Shown: piece after piece, positions 1-7,832 of the stretch | Numbering within the stretch: position 1 is the stretch's first letter | How the letters are laid out: each line of letters opens with the position of its first letter | Assembly (NCBI RefSeq): GCF_003461955.1 | Contig: NZ_QTYB01000002.1 | Coordinates: 228,241 to 292,240, forward strand | From: Ruminococcus sp. AM36-2AA | GTDB taxonomy: Bacteria > Bacillota > Clostridia > Lachnospirales > Lachnospiraceae | DNA length: 64,000 nt | Reading direction: 5' to 3' | Translations under genes and position numbers: made by a program | The notes under the pieces: model-generated | Database searches by the model: none | What the model saw: the letters and a program-made list of their open reading frames with translations, nothing else | What the model was told of the DNA's origin: nothing

Positions 1-1
1 C

Positions 2-1240
2 GGAAAGAAAGTAAAATCCTGTATCCACTGTAAAACATGTGCGATCATGAAAGGATTTGGCGGTGCAGGCGCTTTCTCCGATGGAAAATATAATATCACC
101 AATCAGTTTGGCGGAACGCTGTATCAGCATATCGGCAAGGATACAGCCACAGAACTGATGGAATATGTAGATAAACTGAATCTGATGCATGGTGGAGAGG
201 GAACCAAGCTTTATTCCACCACAAACAGTGAGATCCGTAAGCTCTGTCTTCAGAACGGCCTGCATCTTCTGGATGCATCTGTCCGCCACCTGGGAACGGA
301 TATCAACTATGTAGTACTTCAGAATCTCTATGAAAAGATGAAAGCCCATGTAGATTTCTATTTTGACGCGTCCGTTGACAAAGTGGAGAAAACAGAAGAC
401 GGCTATGCAGTTGTTGTAGGTGATGAGCGTTACGAGGGAACTTACTGCATCATCTCCGCGGGACGAAGCGGAAGTAAATGGATGGAGACTGTATGTACAG
501 ATCTTAAGATCCCCACACTTTCCAACCGTGTGGATATCGGTGTCCGTGTGGAGCTTCCGGCAGAGGTGTTCAGCCGTCTGACCGATGAGCTTTACGAGAG
601 CAAGATCGTTTACAGAACCGAGAAGTTTGAGGATATGGTCCGTACCTTCTGTATGAACCCGAGAGGTGTTGTGGTTAATGAGAACACCAATGGAATCATC
701 ACAGTAAACGGCCACAGCTATGAAGATCCTGCAAAACACACCAACAATACAAACTTTGCGCTTCTGGTATCCAAACATTTCTCAGAGCCGTTCCATGACA
801 GCAACGGATATGGTGAGAGCATCGCAAGACTTTCCAACATGCTTGGCGGTGGTGTTATGGTACAGCGTTTCGGAGATCTGATCCGTGGAAGACGAAGCAC
901 AAAAGCACGTATTGAGGAGAGCTTCGTAACACCGACTCTTTCCGCAACACCGGGAGACTTAAGCCTTGTTATGCCGAAGCGTATCCTGGATGGAATCATC
1001 GAGATGATCTATGCTCTGGATAAGATCGCACCTGGAACAGCAGATGACGATACTCTGCTTTATGGTGTTGAGGTTAAATTCTACAACATGGAAGTTGAGA
1101 TCGATGAGAATCTGGAAACCTGCCACAAAGGTCTCTTTGTTATCGGAGACTGCAGCGGTGTGACACATTCTCTTTCCCATGCATCCGCCAGCGGTATCTA
1201 TGTAGCCAGATACCTGGAGCAGGAGTACTTCAGTAAATAA
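2..1240 (+). CDS. FAD-dependent oxidoreductase (COG2509-like), 5' partial
   Basis: The frame is open from base 2, so the start lies upstream of the window and the ATG at 47 is internal. About 412 residues are visible. Upstream of that ATG the frame reads a C-x2-C-x2-C cluster (CIHCKTC), followed by a glycine-rich GFGGAGAFSDGK stretch. Both fit the uncharacterised family of NAD/FAD-utilising dehydrogenases grouped as COG2509. The C-terminal part carries LFVIGDCSGVTHS, typical of the FAD-closing segment of two-dinucleotide-binding-domain flavoproteins. The substrate is unknown. It ends in a hairpin terminator and does not appear to be cotranscribed with the next operon. The family call is confident; the reaction is not. 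Confidence 0.8.
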   Translation, partial: GKKVKSCIHCKTCAIMKGFGGAGAFSDGKYNITNQFGGTLYQHIGKDTATELMEYVDKLNLMHGGEGTKLYSTTNSEIRKLCLQNGLHLLDASVRHLGTDINYVVLQNLYEKMKAHVDFYFDASVDKVEKTEDGYAVVVGDERYEGTYCIISAGRSGSKWMETVCTDLKIPTLSNRVDIGVRVELPAEVFSRLTDELYESKIVYRTEKFEDMVRTFCMNPRGVVVNENTNGIITVNGHSYEDPAKHTNNTNFALLVSKHFSEPFHDSNGYGESIARLSNMLGGGVMVQRFGDLIRGRRSTKARIEESFVTPTLSATPGDLSLVMPKRILDGIIEMIYALDKIAPGTADDDTLLYGVEVKFYNMEVEIDENLETCHKGLFVIGDCSGVTHSLSHASASGIYVARYLEQEYFSK

Positions 1241-1244
1241 TATG

Positions 1245-1293
1245 AGCGGCCCTTTTCTGCTGTCACAGTGATGGCGGAAAGGGGCTGCTTTTA
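1245..1293 (+). terminator. Rho-independent terminator after the oxidoreductase
   Basis: The AGCGGCCCTTTTCTGC arm pairs, with a few wobble positions, with GGCGGAAAGGGGCTGCT. It is followed by TTTTAT just after the stop codon. Confidence 0.7.
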
Positions 1294-1433
1294 TGTTGTA
1301 GGAAATCACTGTACCATAAATAAAAAACATAAATCATATGAAACCATGCATAATGTGCATGAATATTGAAAGGAGTATGTTGAAAATAACTGACAGATGC
1401 AGGGGAAGCACCATAATTCGTCCGACAGCAATC

Positions 1434-1462
1434 TTGACAATTTTGTGATTTTGTGGTAAAAG
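1434..1462 (+). promoter_or_regulatory. Predicted sigma-A promoter of the cobalamin-riboswitch operon
   Basis: TTGACA at 1434-1439, a 17-base spacer and a weak TAAAAG -10 at 1457-1462. Transcription would begin about 30 bases before the riboswitch core. Confidence 0.55.
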
Positions 1463-1497
1463 AATAAGTAACCAGGTAAAATCGAATATGTACAAAT

Positions 1498-1660
1498 GTT
1501 ATGGCAATAAGGTTGCGTCCAGTCGGATGTGCAAAAGAGAATCCGGTGAGAATCCGGAACGATACCGTCACTGTGAACGGGGAGCTGTTTTTAAATACCA
1601 CTGGGAAACCGGGAAGGGAAAGCAGTGTGGAACCAAGTCAGGAGAACTGCCTTATTGTGA
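1498..1660 (+). promoter_or_regulatory. Cobalamin (AdoCbl-type) riboswitch 1
   Basis: The conserved cobalamin-aptamer blocks appear in order. An AAAAGAGAATCCGGTGAGAA block at about 1533 is followed by CCGTCACTGTGAACGG at about 1565. A CCACTGGGAAACCGGGAAGG segment lies at 1599, and the B12-box AGTCAGGAGAACTGCC sits at about 1636. A short reading frame across this region is not a gene. The aptamer precedes a terminator-like hairpin at 1753 and then the exported CbiK-like gene. It most likely turns the 1825-7627 operon off when cobalamin is plentiful. Confidence 0.9.
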
Positions 1661-1752
1661 GATCCAGGATTCGCGGTCTACGAATCTGTATTCTCAATAA
1701 CAATACAGAACTTCTTTTTATGTGTATTGCGAGAGAATCGTGTGTGAGCAGG

Positions 1753-1778
1753 CGGCCGCAGAAAGCAGCCGTTTTTTT
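1753..1778 (+). terminator. Expression-platform terminator of riboswitch 1
   Basis: CGGCCGC, an AGAAA loop and GCAGCCG form a seven-pair stem with one C/A mismatch, followed by seven T. It lies between the aptamer and the first start codon, as expected for transcriptional attenuation. Confidence 0.7.
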
Positions 1779-1824
1779 GTACATATCAGTATTCTGGAAA
1801 TACATGAAAAGAGGACGATAAGAA

Positions 1825-3129
1825 ATGAAAAGAAAAACAATGTTAGCTCTGATGCTCGCAGTTTCCATGACATGCTCTATGGGTGCAGCTACAACAGCAA
1901 TGGCAGCAGATGATTCCGCTACAGAAGAGAGCGCAGATGAGAGTACTGAGGCAGCTGATACCACAGAGGCTTCTGATGAAGACCAGAAAGCAGCTGACAA
2001 TGTAGCAGCTCTGATCGACAAGATCTATGTTCAGGAGAGAACTGACACAACAGATGAGGACTGCAAGGCAGCCAAAGAAGCATGGGATGCTCTGACAGAC
2101 GCTCAGAAAGAACTGGTAGAGGGCGAGAACGCTGATCCGGATTACTTCGGACGTGACACAGGAGACGCTTCCAAGGACGATCCGCGTAACCAGGATGAGA
2201 TCGGTGAGAATGAACTTCTTGTTGTAAGCTTTGGTACTTCCTTCAATGACAGCCGTGCAGAGGATGTCAAAGGAATCGAGGATGCTCTTGCAGAAGCTTA
2301 TCCGGACTGGTCTGTAAGAAGAGCATTTACAGCACAGATCATCATCAACCATGTAGAGGCAAGAGATGATGAAGTGATCGATAACATGCAGCAGGCTCTT
2401 GACCGTGCAGTAGAGAATGGTGTTAAGAATCTGGTTGTACAGCCTACCCATCTGATGCATGGTGCTGAGTACGATGAGATGACAGAAGCGATCAATGGCT
2501 ATAAAGATAAATTCGAGTCTGTAGCTATCGCAGAGCCAATGCTCGGTGAGGTTGGAGACGATGCAACTGTGATCAATGATGACAAGAAAGCCGTTGCTCA
2601 GGCGATCACAGATGCGGCTTGCAAAGAAGCCGGATTTGACAGCATGGATGCAGCAGCTGAGGCTGGTACAGCATTCGTATTCATGGGACATGGAACATCC
2701 CATACAGCTAACGTTACATACGATCAGATGCAGACACAGATGGAAAACCTTGGATTCAAGAACGCATTCATCGGTACTGTAGAGGGTAAGCCGGAAGATA
2801 CAGCCTGCGACAAGGTTATCGAGAAGGTAAAAGAAGCAGGATACAAGAACGTTGTTCTTCGTCCGCTGATGGTTGTTGCCGGAGACCATGCAAACAACGA
2901 TATGGCCGGTGATGATGAGGATTCCTGGAAGAGCCAGTTTGTAGCATCCGGAAACTTCGATAAGGTTGACTGCCAGATCGAGGGTCTTGGAAGAGTCGAA
3001 GCAGTTGAGAAGCTTTATGTAGATCATACAAAAGCAGCTATCGACTCCATCGGAAGCACAGATGAGTCCGCAGATTCTGATGCAACAGCAGATACAGAGG
3101 CTGATTCTGCTGAGGAGTCCGCAGAATAA
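1825..3129 (+). CDS. Exported CbiK-family sirohydrochlorin cobaltochelatase-like protein
   Basis: 434 residues, against about 260-300 for cytoplasmic CbiK. A Sec signal peptide (KRK start, hydrophobic core, AMA-AD cleavage near residue 28) is followed by an acidic linker (about 30-125). The CbiK-type chelatase domain (about 130-415) begins at LLVVSFGTSFNDSR. Histidine motifs THLMHG (H209, H212) and MGHGTSH (H289, H293) match the metal/tetrapyrrole-site segments of class II chelatases. A second acidic tail closes the protein. Known CbiK enzymes insert Co2+ into sirohydrochlorin; exported homologues are known from sulfate reducers. It is the first gene of a riboswitch-controlled operon with an ABC importer, and a GAGGA ribosome binding site precedes the ATG. 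The family is clear; whether it inserts, removes or only binds metal outside the cell is inference. Confidence 0.85.
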   Translation: MKRKTMLALMLAVSMTCSMGAATTAMAADDSATEESADESTEAADTTEASDEDQKAADNVAALIDKIYVQERTDTTDEDCKAAKEAWDALTDAQKELVEGENADPDYFGRDTGDASKDDPRNQDEIGENELLVVSFGTSFNDSRAEDVKGIEDALAEAYPDWSVRRAFTAQIIINHVEARDDEVIDNMQQALDRAVENGVKNLVVQPTHLMHGAEYDEMTEAINGYKDKFESVAIAEPMLGEVGDDATVINDDKKAVAQAITDAACKEAGFDSMDAAAEAGTAFVFMGHGTSHTANVTYDQMQTQMENLGFKNAFIGTVEGKPEDTACDKVIEKVKEAGYKNVVLRPLMVVAGDHANNDMAGDDEDSWKSQFVASGNFDKVDCQIEGLGRVEAVEKLYVDHTKAAIDSIGSTDESADSDATADTEADSAEESAE

Positions 3130-3181
3130 TAAATATGAAACGATCTGAGTGAGCTCAGATACCTATAAGAAATCCATGTAA

Positions 3182-3218
3182 CTGCCCGGAAAGATCAGGA
3201 AGACTGTCTTCCGGGCAG
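3182..3218 (+). other. Intercistronic hairpin
   Basis: CTGCCCGGAA at 3182-3191 pairs perfectly with TTCCGGGCAG at 3209-3218. There is no T-run after it, so it is more likely an RNA stability or processing element than a full terminator. Confidence 0.5.
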
Positions 3219-3250
3219 ATTGCTGTATCTATGGAAGGGAGAAGATTATT

Positions 3251-4264
3251 ATGAAAAAACGTTATGTAAACTTAATCCTTGCAATGGTAAGTGCATCAGC
3301 CATGGCCCTTGGCTCTGTGCCTGCAATGGCTGCAACAGATTCCGCAAAAACCGAATCTGCCAAAAACGATTCCAAAGAGGATGCAGAAGCTTCCAATGAG
3401 AAAGAGGCAGACGCAGCCAAGACAGATACCCTGGAAGATGGTGTTTATACAGCAGAGTTTGACACAGACAGCAGTATGTTCCATGTAAATGAGGCCAATG
3501 ACAAAAAAGGAGAGCTTACGGTCAAAGATGGCAAGATGACCATCCATGTAAGCCTGGTTTCCAAGAAGATCGTAAATCTGTTTGCAGGAACTGCAGAAGA
3601 TGCACAGAAGGATGGCGCCGAGATCATTGAACCTACCACAGATACAGTAAAATACAGCGACGGTTATACAGAGGAAGTTTACGGGTTTGATATCCCGGTA
3701 CCTGCCATTGGTGAGGAATTTGATGTGGCACTTCTGGGAGAAAAAGGTAAATGGTATGACCATAAAGTCAGCGTCAAAGATCCTGTAAAGACAGGTGATG
3801 TGGAAGAAACAACTGATGATACAGACAAAAAAGAAGACTCCTCCGACAAGGAGAACGCAGAAAAAGCAGATGCTTCCAAAGATGAGAAAACTTCCGATGA
3901 CAAGAAATCTGAGGGAAAAAAGCTGGAAGATCTGAAACTGGAAGATGGAACTTATGAGTTCGATGTAACCCTCACAGGCGGAACCGGAAGAGCAACGGTA
4001 GAATCTCCGGCCAAAGTAGAGATCAAAGACAAAGAAGCTACAGCAACCATCATCTGGAGCAGCCCGAATTACGATTACATGATCGTGGATGGCGAAAAAT
4101 ATGAGCCGGTGAACAAAGACGGAAATTCCACATTTGAGATTCCGGTGACTGTTTTTGACACAGAGATGGAAGTGACTGCAGATACTGTAGCCATGAGTAC
4201 TCCTCACGAGATCGACTACACCTTGAACTTTGATTCTTCAAGCATGAAAAAGGAAGAAAAATGA
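3251..4264 (+). CDS. Exported two-domain surface protein of a cobalamin/tetrapyrrole uptake operon
   Basis: 337 residues. A signal peptide (cleavage near AMA-AT, residue 28) is followed by an acidic/lysine-rich linker. Beta-rich domain 1 runs from about 60 to 180 (starts LEDGVYTAEF, ends KVSVKDP). A charged D/K/E linker at about 185-230 leads to domain 2 (about 232-335; LEDGTYEFDV ... STPHEIDYTLNF). The two domains share the D-G-x-Y start and a SMF or YDYMIV core. This recalls small beta-sandwich ligand-binding surface modules such as NEAT, but I cannot assign a family. The gene ends in an ATGA overlap with the substrate-binding protein gene, implying coupled translation. A role in handing a tetrapyrrole or metal to the importer is inference. 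Confidence 0.6.
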   Translation: MKKRYVNLILAMVSASAMALGSVPAMAATDSAKTESAKNDSKEDAEASNEKEADAAKTDTLEDGVYTAEFDTDSSMFHVNEANDKKGELTVKDGKMTIHVSLVSKKIVNLFAGTAEDAQKDGAEIIEPTTDTVKYSDGYTEEVYGFDIPVPAIGEEFDVALLGEKGKWYDHKVSVKDPVKTGDVEETTDDTDKKEDSSDKENAEKADASKDEKTSDDKKSEGKKLEDLKLEDGTYEFDVTLTGGTGRATVESPAKVEIKDKEATATIIWSSPNYDYMIVDGEKYEPVNKDGNSTFEIPVTVFDTEMEVTADTVAMSTPHEIDYTLNFDSSSMKKEEK

Positions 4265-5406
4265 AAAAAATAATTTCATATATATTTCTGACATTGACGC
4301 TTGTGCTGGGCTGCGCGTTTGCCGTGCAGGCCGCAGAGACAGAACATAAGCCTGCAGATATTCCGGGTCTTACTTTTGATCACAGCATGGAACTTTCCTA
4401 TGCAAAGGAATTCAATGTGGATTACTACAACGATGGCTATACACTGATCACTATCGATCAGGAAGGGCAGTTTCTTGTGGTTCCCGAGGGAAAAGAAGCG
4501 CCGGAGGGACTGGACTCTGACATTGCGGTCCTAAAACAGCCGTTAAATAACATTTATCTGGTTGCAACCTCAGCCATGGATCTTTTCCGGGCCATTGACG
4601 GGATCGACAGTATCAAACTTTCCGGAACCAAGGAAGATGGATGGTATATCCAGGAAGCCAAAGACGCCATGGAGCAGAAAAAGATGATCTATGCCGGCAA
4701 GTACAGTGCGCCGGATTATGAGCTGATTCTGAACGAAGGCTGTGACCTTGCCATTGAATCCACCATGATCCATCACAATCCGGAAGTCCAGGAGAAACTG
4801 GAACAGTTCGGGATCCCTGTAATGGTGGAACGTTCCAGCTATGAAAGCCATCCCCTTGGAAGAACTGAGTGGATGAAACTTTACGCAGTCCTTCTTGGAA
4901 AAGAAGATGTGGCAGAAAAAGTTTTCAAAGAGCAGACAGACAAACTGGATAACGTGCTTACAGCAGATAAAACAGATAAGACCGTAGCGTTCTTTTATAT
5001 CAACTCCGTAGGCGCGGTAAATGTAAGAAAAAGCGGCGACTATGTTTCAGAGATGATCTCCCTTGCAGGTGGAAATTACGTTCCGGAAGATACGGGAGAG
5101 AGTGACAATGCCCTTTCCACCATGAACATGCAGATGGAAGAATTCTATGCCAAGGCAAAAGATGCGGATTATATCATCTACAACAGTACCATTGACGGAG
5201 AGCTTCAGACCATCGATGAACTTCTTTCCAAAAGCGAGCTCCTTGCGGATTTCAAGGCAGTGAAGGACGGAAATGTCTGGTGCACAGGCAAAAACCTTTT
5301 CCAGGAGACCACAGGGCTTGGAACTATGATCGAGGATATCCATACCATGCTGACCACGGATGATGATTCCCTAGATAACCTGACTTACATGCACAAACTG
5401 AAATAA
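4261..5406 (+). CDS. ABC transporter substrate-binding protein (BtuF/FepB-type)
   Basis: 381 residues. The N-terminal hydrophobic segment contains LVLGC, a possible lipobox, but also an AVQA-AE signal-peptidase I site, so the anchoring mode is uncertain. The body has the two-lobed helical-backbone binding-protein pattern used for cobalamin, haem and iron-siderophores (DLAIESTMIHH, then FGIPVMVERSSYESHPLGRTEW). Its start overlaps the previous stop by four bases. Permease and ATPase genes follow directly. The cobalamin riboswitch at the head of the operon favours a corrinoid or a related tetrapyrrole as ligand. Confidence 0.85.
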   Translation: MKKIISYIFLTLTLVLGCAFAVQAAETEHKPADIPGLTFDHSMELSYAKEFNVDYYNDGYTLITIDQEGQFLVVPEGKEAPEGLDSDIAVLKQPLNNIYLVATSAMDLFRAIDGIDSIKLSGTKEDGWYIQEAKDAMEQKKMIYAGKYSAPDYELILNEGCDLAIESTMIHHNPEVQEKLEQFGIPVMVERSSYESHPLGRTEWMKLYAVLLGKEDVAEKVFKEQTDKLDNVLTADKTDKTVAFFYINSVGAVNVRKSGDYVSEMISLAGGNYVPEDTGESDNALSTMNMQMEEFYAKAKDADYIIYNSTIDGELQTIDELLSKSELLADFKAVKDGNVWCTGKNLFQETTGLGTMIEDIHTMLTTDDDSLDNLTYMHKLK

Positions 5407-5503
5407 ATGCAAATGTCCGTTTTATAATGGCTGGTGTTTTTTATTTATGAACAGGAAACGGAAATCTGAAATTACACCACAGAAGAGGAGTGTACCAGAA
5501 AAA

Positions 5504-6523
5504 ATGAATGACAGAAAACGCGCGGTCCGATATGGGATCTCTTTTGTGATCCTTGCGGTACTTTTGATCTTTTTATTTATATGGAATGTAAATTCCGGAA
5601 GTATCCACCTCTCTGTGCAGGAGATCCTGAATATCATATTCCGGCATCAGGGAGATGAAACTTCTTATAATATTGTCTGGGAGATCCGTCTTCCAAGAAT
5701 TCTGGCAGTTATCATCCTCGGCGGAGCACTTTCTGTTTCCGGATTTCTGCTGCAGACCTTTTTTAATAACCCTATCGCGGGACCTTTCGTGTTGGGAATT
5801 TCTTCCGGAGCCAAGCTGATTGTGGCTTTTCTGATGATCTTTCTTTTGAGCAGATCGGTATCCATCGGTTCCGGAGCCATGATCCTAGCTGCTTTTGCCG
5901 GTTCCATGATCTCCATGGGCTTTGTGCTTCTTGTGGCAAAAAAAGTCCACAACATGTCCATGCTGGTCATCAGTGGTGTTATGATCGGCTATATCTGCTC
6001 GGCCATCACGGACTTTGTGGTGACGTTTGCGGATGATTCCAACATCGTGAATCTCCACAACTGGTCACTGGGAAGTTTTTCCGGCATGACCTGGGGCAAT
6101 GTACGGACTATGGCTGTGGTGGTATTTCTTACTATGGTGATTGTATTTTTTATGTCAAAACCCATCAGCGCCTATCAGCTGGGCGAGACTTACGCACAGA
6201 ATATGGGAGTCAATATCAAAGTGTTCCGGATCCTTCTGATCCTGCTTTCCAGTATTCTTTCCGCCTGTGTGACCGCATTTGCAGGCCCGATCTCCTTTGT
6301 GGGAATCGCCGTGCCCCATATTGCAAAAAGTCTCTTAAAGACCGCAAAGCCGCTGCTTGTGATCCCGGCCTGCTTCCTGGGTGGTGCGGTGTTCTGCCTG
6401 TTCTGTGACCTGATCGCAAGAACCGTATTTGCACCGACGGAGCTGAGCATCAGTTCTGTGACGGCAGTTTTCGGAGCACCGGTAGTTATCTATATCATGA
6501 TTCGCAGACAGCAGAGGATATAA
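5504..6523 (+). CDS. FecCD/BtuC-family ABC transporter permease
   Basis: 339 residues from the chosen ATG. A longer start at 5447 would add 19 polar residues but lacks a ribosome binding site, whereas GAGGAG at 5485-5490 precedes 5504. There are about nine to ten hydrophobic segments. The family signatures EIRLPRILAVIILGGALSVSG and AGPISFVGIAVPHIAK are present. It forms the membrane channel of the importer with the ATPase encoded four bases downstream. Confidence 0.88.
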   Translation: MNDRKRAVRYGISFVILAVLLIFLFIWNVNSGSIHLSVQEILNIIFRHQGDETSYNIVWEIRLPRILAVIILGGALSVSGFLLQTFFNNPIAGPFVLGISSGAKLIVAFLMIFLLSRSVSIGSGAMILAAFAGSMISMGFVLLVAKKVHNMSMLVISGVMIGYICSAITDFVVTFADDSNIVNLHNWSLGSFSGMTWGNVRTMAVVVFLTMVIVFFMSKPISAYQLGETYAQNMGVNIKVFRILLILLSSILSACVTAFAGPISFVGIAVPHIAKSLLKTAKPLLVIPACFLGGAVFCLFCDLIARTVFAPTELSISSVTAVFGAPVVIYIMIRRQQRI

Positions 6524-6526
6524 ACG

Positions 6527-7627
6527 ATGAAATCATATTTTTTTTATACGGATCAGCTGACCGTAGGCTATGACGGAAAACCGCTGATCAAAGAGATTAA
6601 TATTCAGCTGAACAAAGGAGAGATCCTGACTCTGATCGGTCCCAACGGTGCCGGCAAATCTACCATTCTGAAGAGTATCACAAGGCAGCTTTCCCTGATT
6701 GGAGGAACTGTATATCTGGAACAGGAACAGATGAGCCGCATGACGAACAAAGAGGTTTCCAGGAAACTGGCCGTAGTGCTCACCGAGCGTATGCGTCCGG
6801 AACTTATGACCTGTGAGGATGTGGTGTCTACCGGACGTTATCCATATACCGGAACTCTCGGAATTCTTTCTGCGGAGGATAAGGAAAAAGTTAAAAATGC
6901 CATGGAGATGGTACATGCCTGGGATCTGAAAGACCGGGATTTCACAGCAATCAGTGACGGACAGCGCCAGCGGATTCTTCTGGCGCGCGCCATCTGCCAG
7001 GAACCGGAGATTATCATCCTGGATGAACCGACATCTTTTCTGGATATCCGTCATAAACTGGAACTGCTTGCCATTCTGAAAAAAATGGTGCTGGAAAAAC
7101 AGATGACTGTGATCATGTCCCTTCATGAGCTGGATCTTGCACAGAAAATTTCTGACCAGGTGATCTGTGTTCACGGAGATCACATCGAAAAATACGGTGC
7201 ACCGGAGGAGATTTTTACCTCTGATTATATTCGAAAGCTTTATGGAATTACCCGGGGAAGTTATAACGCGGAATTTGGCTGCGTGGAAATGGAACCGCCG
7301 GCAGGAGAACCTCGGGTGTTTGTGATCGGTGGAAACGGAAGCGGAATTCCGGTGTACCGGAAACTGCAGCGCCAGGGAATTCCTTTTGCAACGGGAGTTC
7401 TCCATACCAACGACGCAGATTATCAGGTGGCAAAAGAACTGGCCGCCAGAGTGATCACGGAGAAACCATTTGAATGCATTTCCCAGGAGTCTTTTCAGGG
7501 AGCATTGGAAATCATGGAAAAATGCAGAGAAGTTTACTGCCCGCTGAAAGATTTCGGGACCATGAATAAAAAAAATCTGGAATTATTTAAAAAAGCAGAA
7601 AAATCCGGAAAATTAAAACAGATCTAA
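6527..7627 (+). CDS. BtuD/FecE-family ABC ATPase with C-terminal extension
   Basis: 366 residues; the ATPase domain fills about 1-250. Walker A is GPNGAGKST, the signature is SDGQRQR (usually SGGQRQR) and Walker B is IIILDEPT. Residues of about 255-366 form an extra domain starting EPRVFVIGGNGSG. It has a glycine-rich beta-turn start and cysteines in CREVYCPLKDFG, and resembles the extra domain seen on some clostridial and archaeal corrinoid ATPases; its role is unknown. The gene is last in the operon and is followed by a strong terminator. Confidence 0.88.
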   Translation: MKSYFFYTDQLTVGYDGKPLIKEINIQLNKGEILTLIGPNGAGKSTILKSITRQLSLIGGTVYLEQEQMSRMTNKEVSRKLAVVLTERMRPELMTCEDVVSTGRYPYTGTLGILSAEDKEKVKNAMEMVHAWDLKDRDFTAISDGQRQRILLARAICQEPEIIILDEPTSFLDIRHKLELLAILKKMVLEKQMTVIMSLHELDLAQKISDQVICVHGDHIEKYGAPEEIFTSDYIRKLYGITRGSYNAEFGCVEMEPPAGEPRVFVIGGNGSGIPVYRKLQRQGIPFATGVLHTNDADYQVAKELAARVITEKPFECISQESFQGALEIMEKCREVYCPLKDFGTMNKKNLELFKKAEKSGKLKQI

Positions 7628-7632
7628 ACAGA

Positions 7633-7657
7633 AAGCCGCTGTCAAAAGCGGCTTTTT
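7633..7657 (+). terminator. Terminator of the cobalamin-riboswitch operon
   Basis: AAGCCGCT (7633-7640) and AGCGGCTT (7647-7654) form a perfect eight-pair stem with a six-base loop and a T-run. Confidence 0.9.
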
Positions 7658-7670
7658 CATATAATATAAA

Positions 7671-7700
7671 TTACAAATATGATCGTATCTGTGATATAAT
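7671..7700 (+). promoter_or_regulatory. Predicted promoter of the DUF1002 gene
   Basis: TTACAA at 7671-7676, an 18-base spacer and a perfect TATAAT at 7695-7700. Confidence 0.5.
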
Positions 7701-7710
7701 ATGAACGACA

Positions 7711-7770
7711 AATCATGAAACGGTCATGTTCATGAACACATGGTAAAGCAGAAGGTGAATGTTCGCTTTA
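7711..7770 (+). repeat. Dispersed hairpin repeat, copy upstream of the DUF1002 gene
   Basis: ATCATGAAACGGTCATG, then the palindrome TGTTCATGAACA (7728-7739), then GTGAATGTTCGCTTTA. It aligns over most of its length with the element at 32228-32286. It lies in the 5' untranslated region just downstream of the predicted promoter. Confidence 0.45.
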
Positions 7771-7832
7771 CACTGTAAAAATGTAAACAGATACAGCCAA
7801 TTTATAAGAAATATATCAGGAGGGAAAGTTCA

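Noticed and set aside
1488..1821. Short plus-strand frames within riboswitch 1
   Set aside because: They overlap the aptamer and terminator and lack a plausible start.
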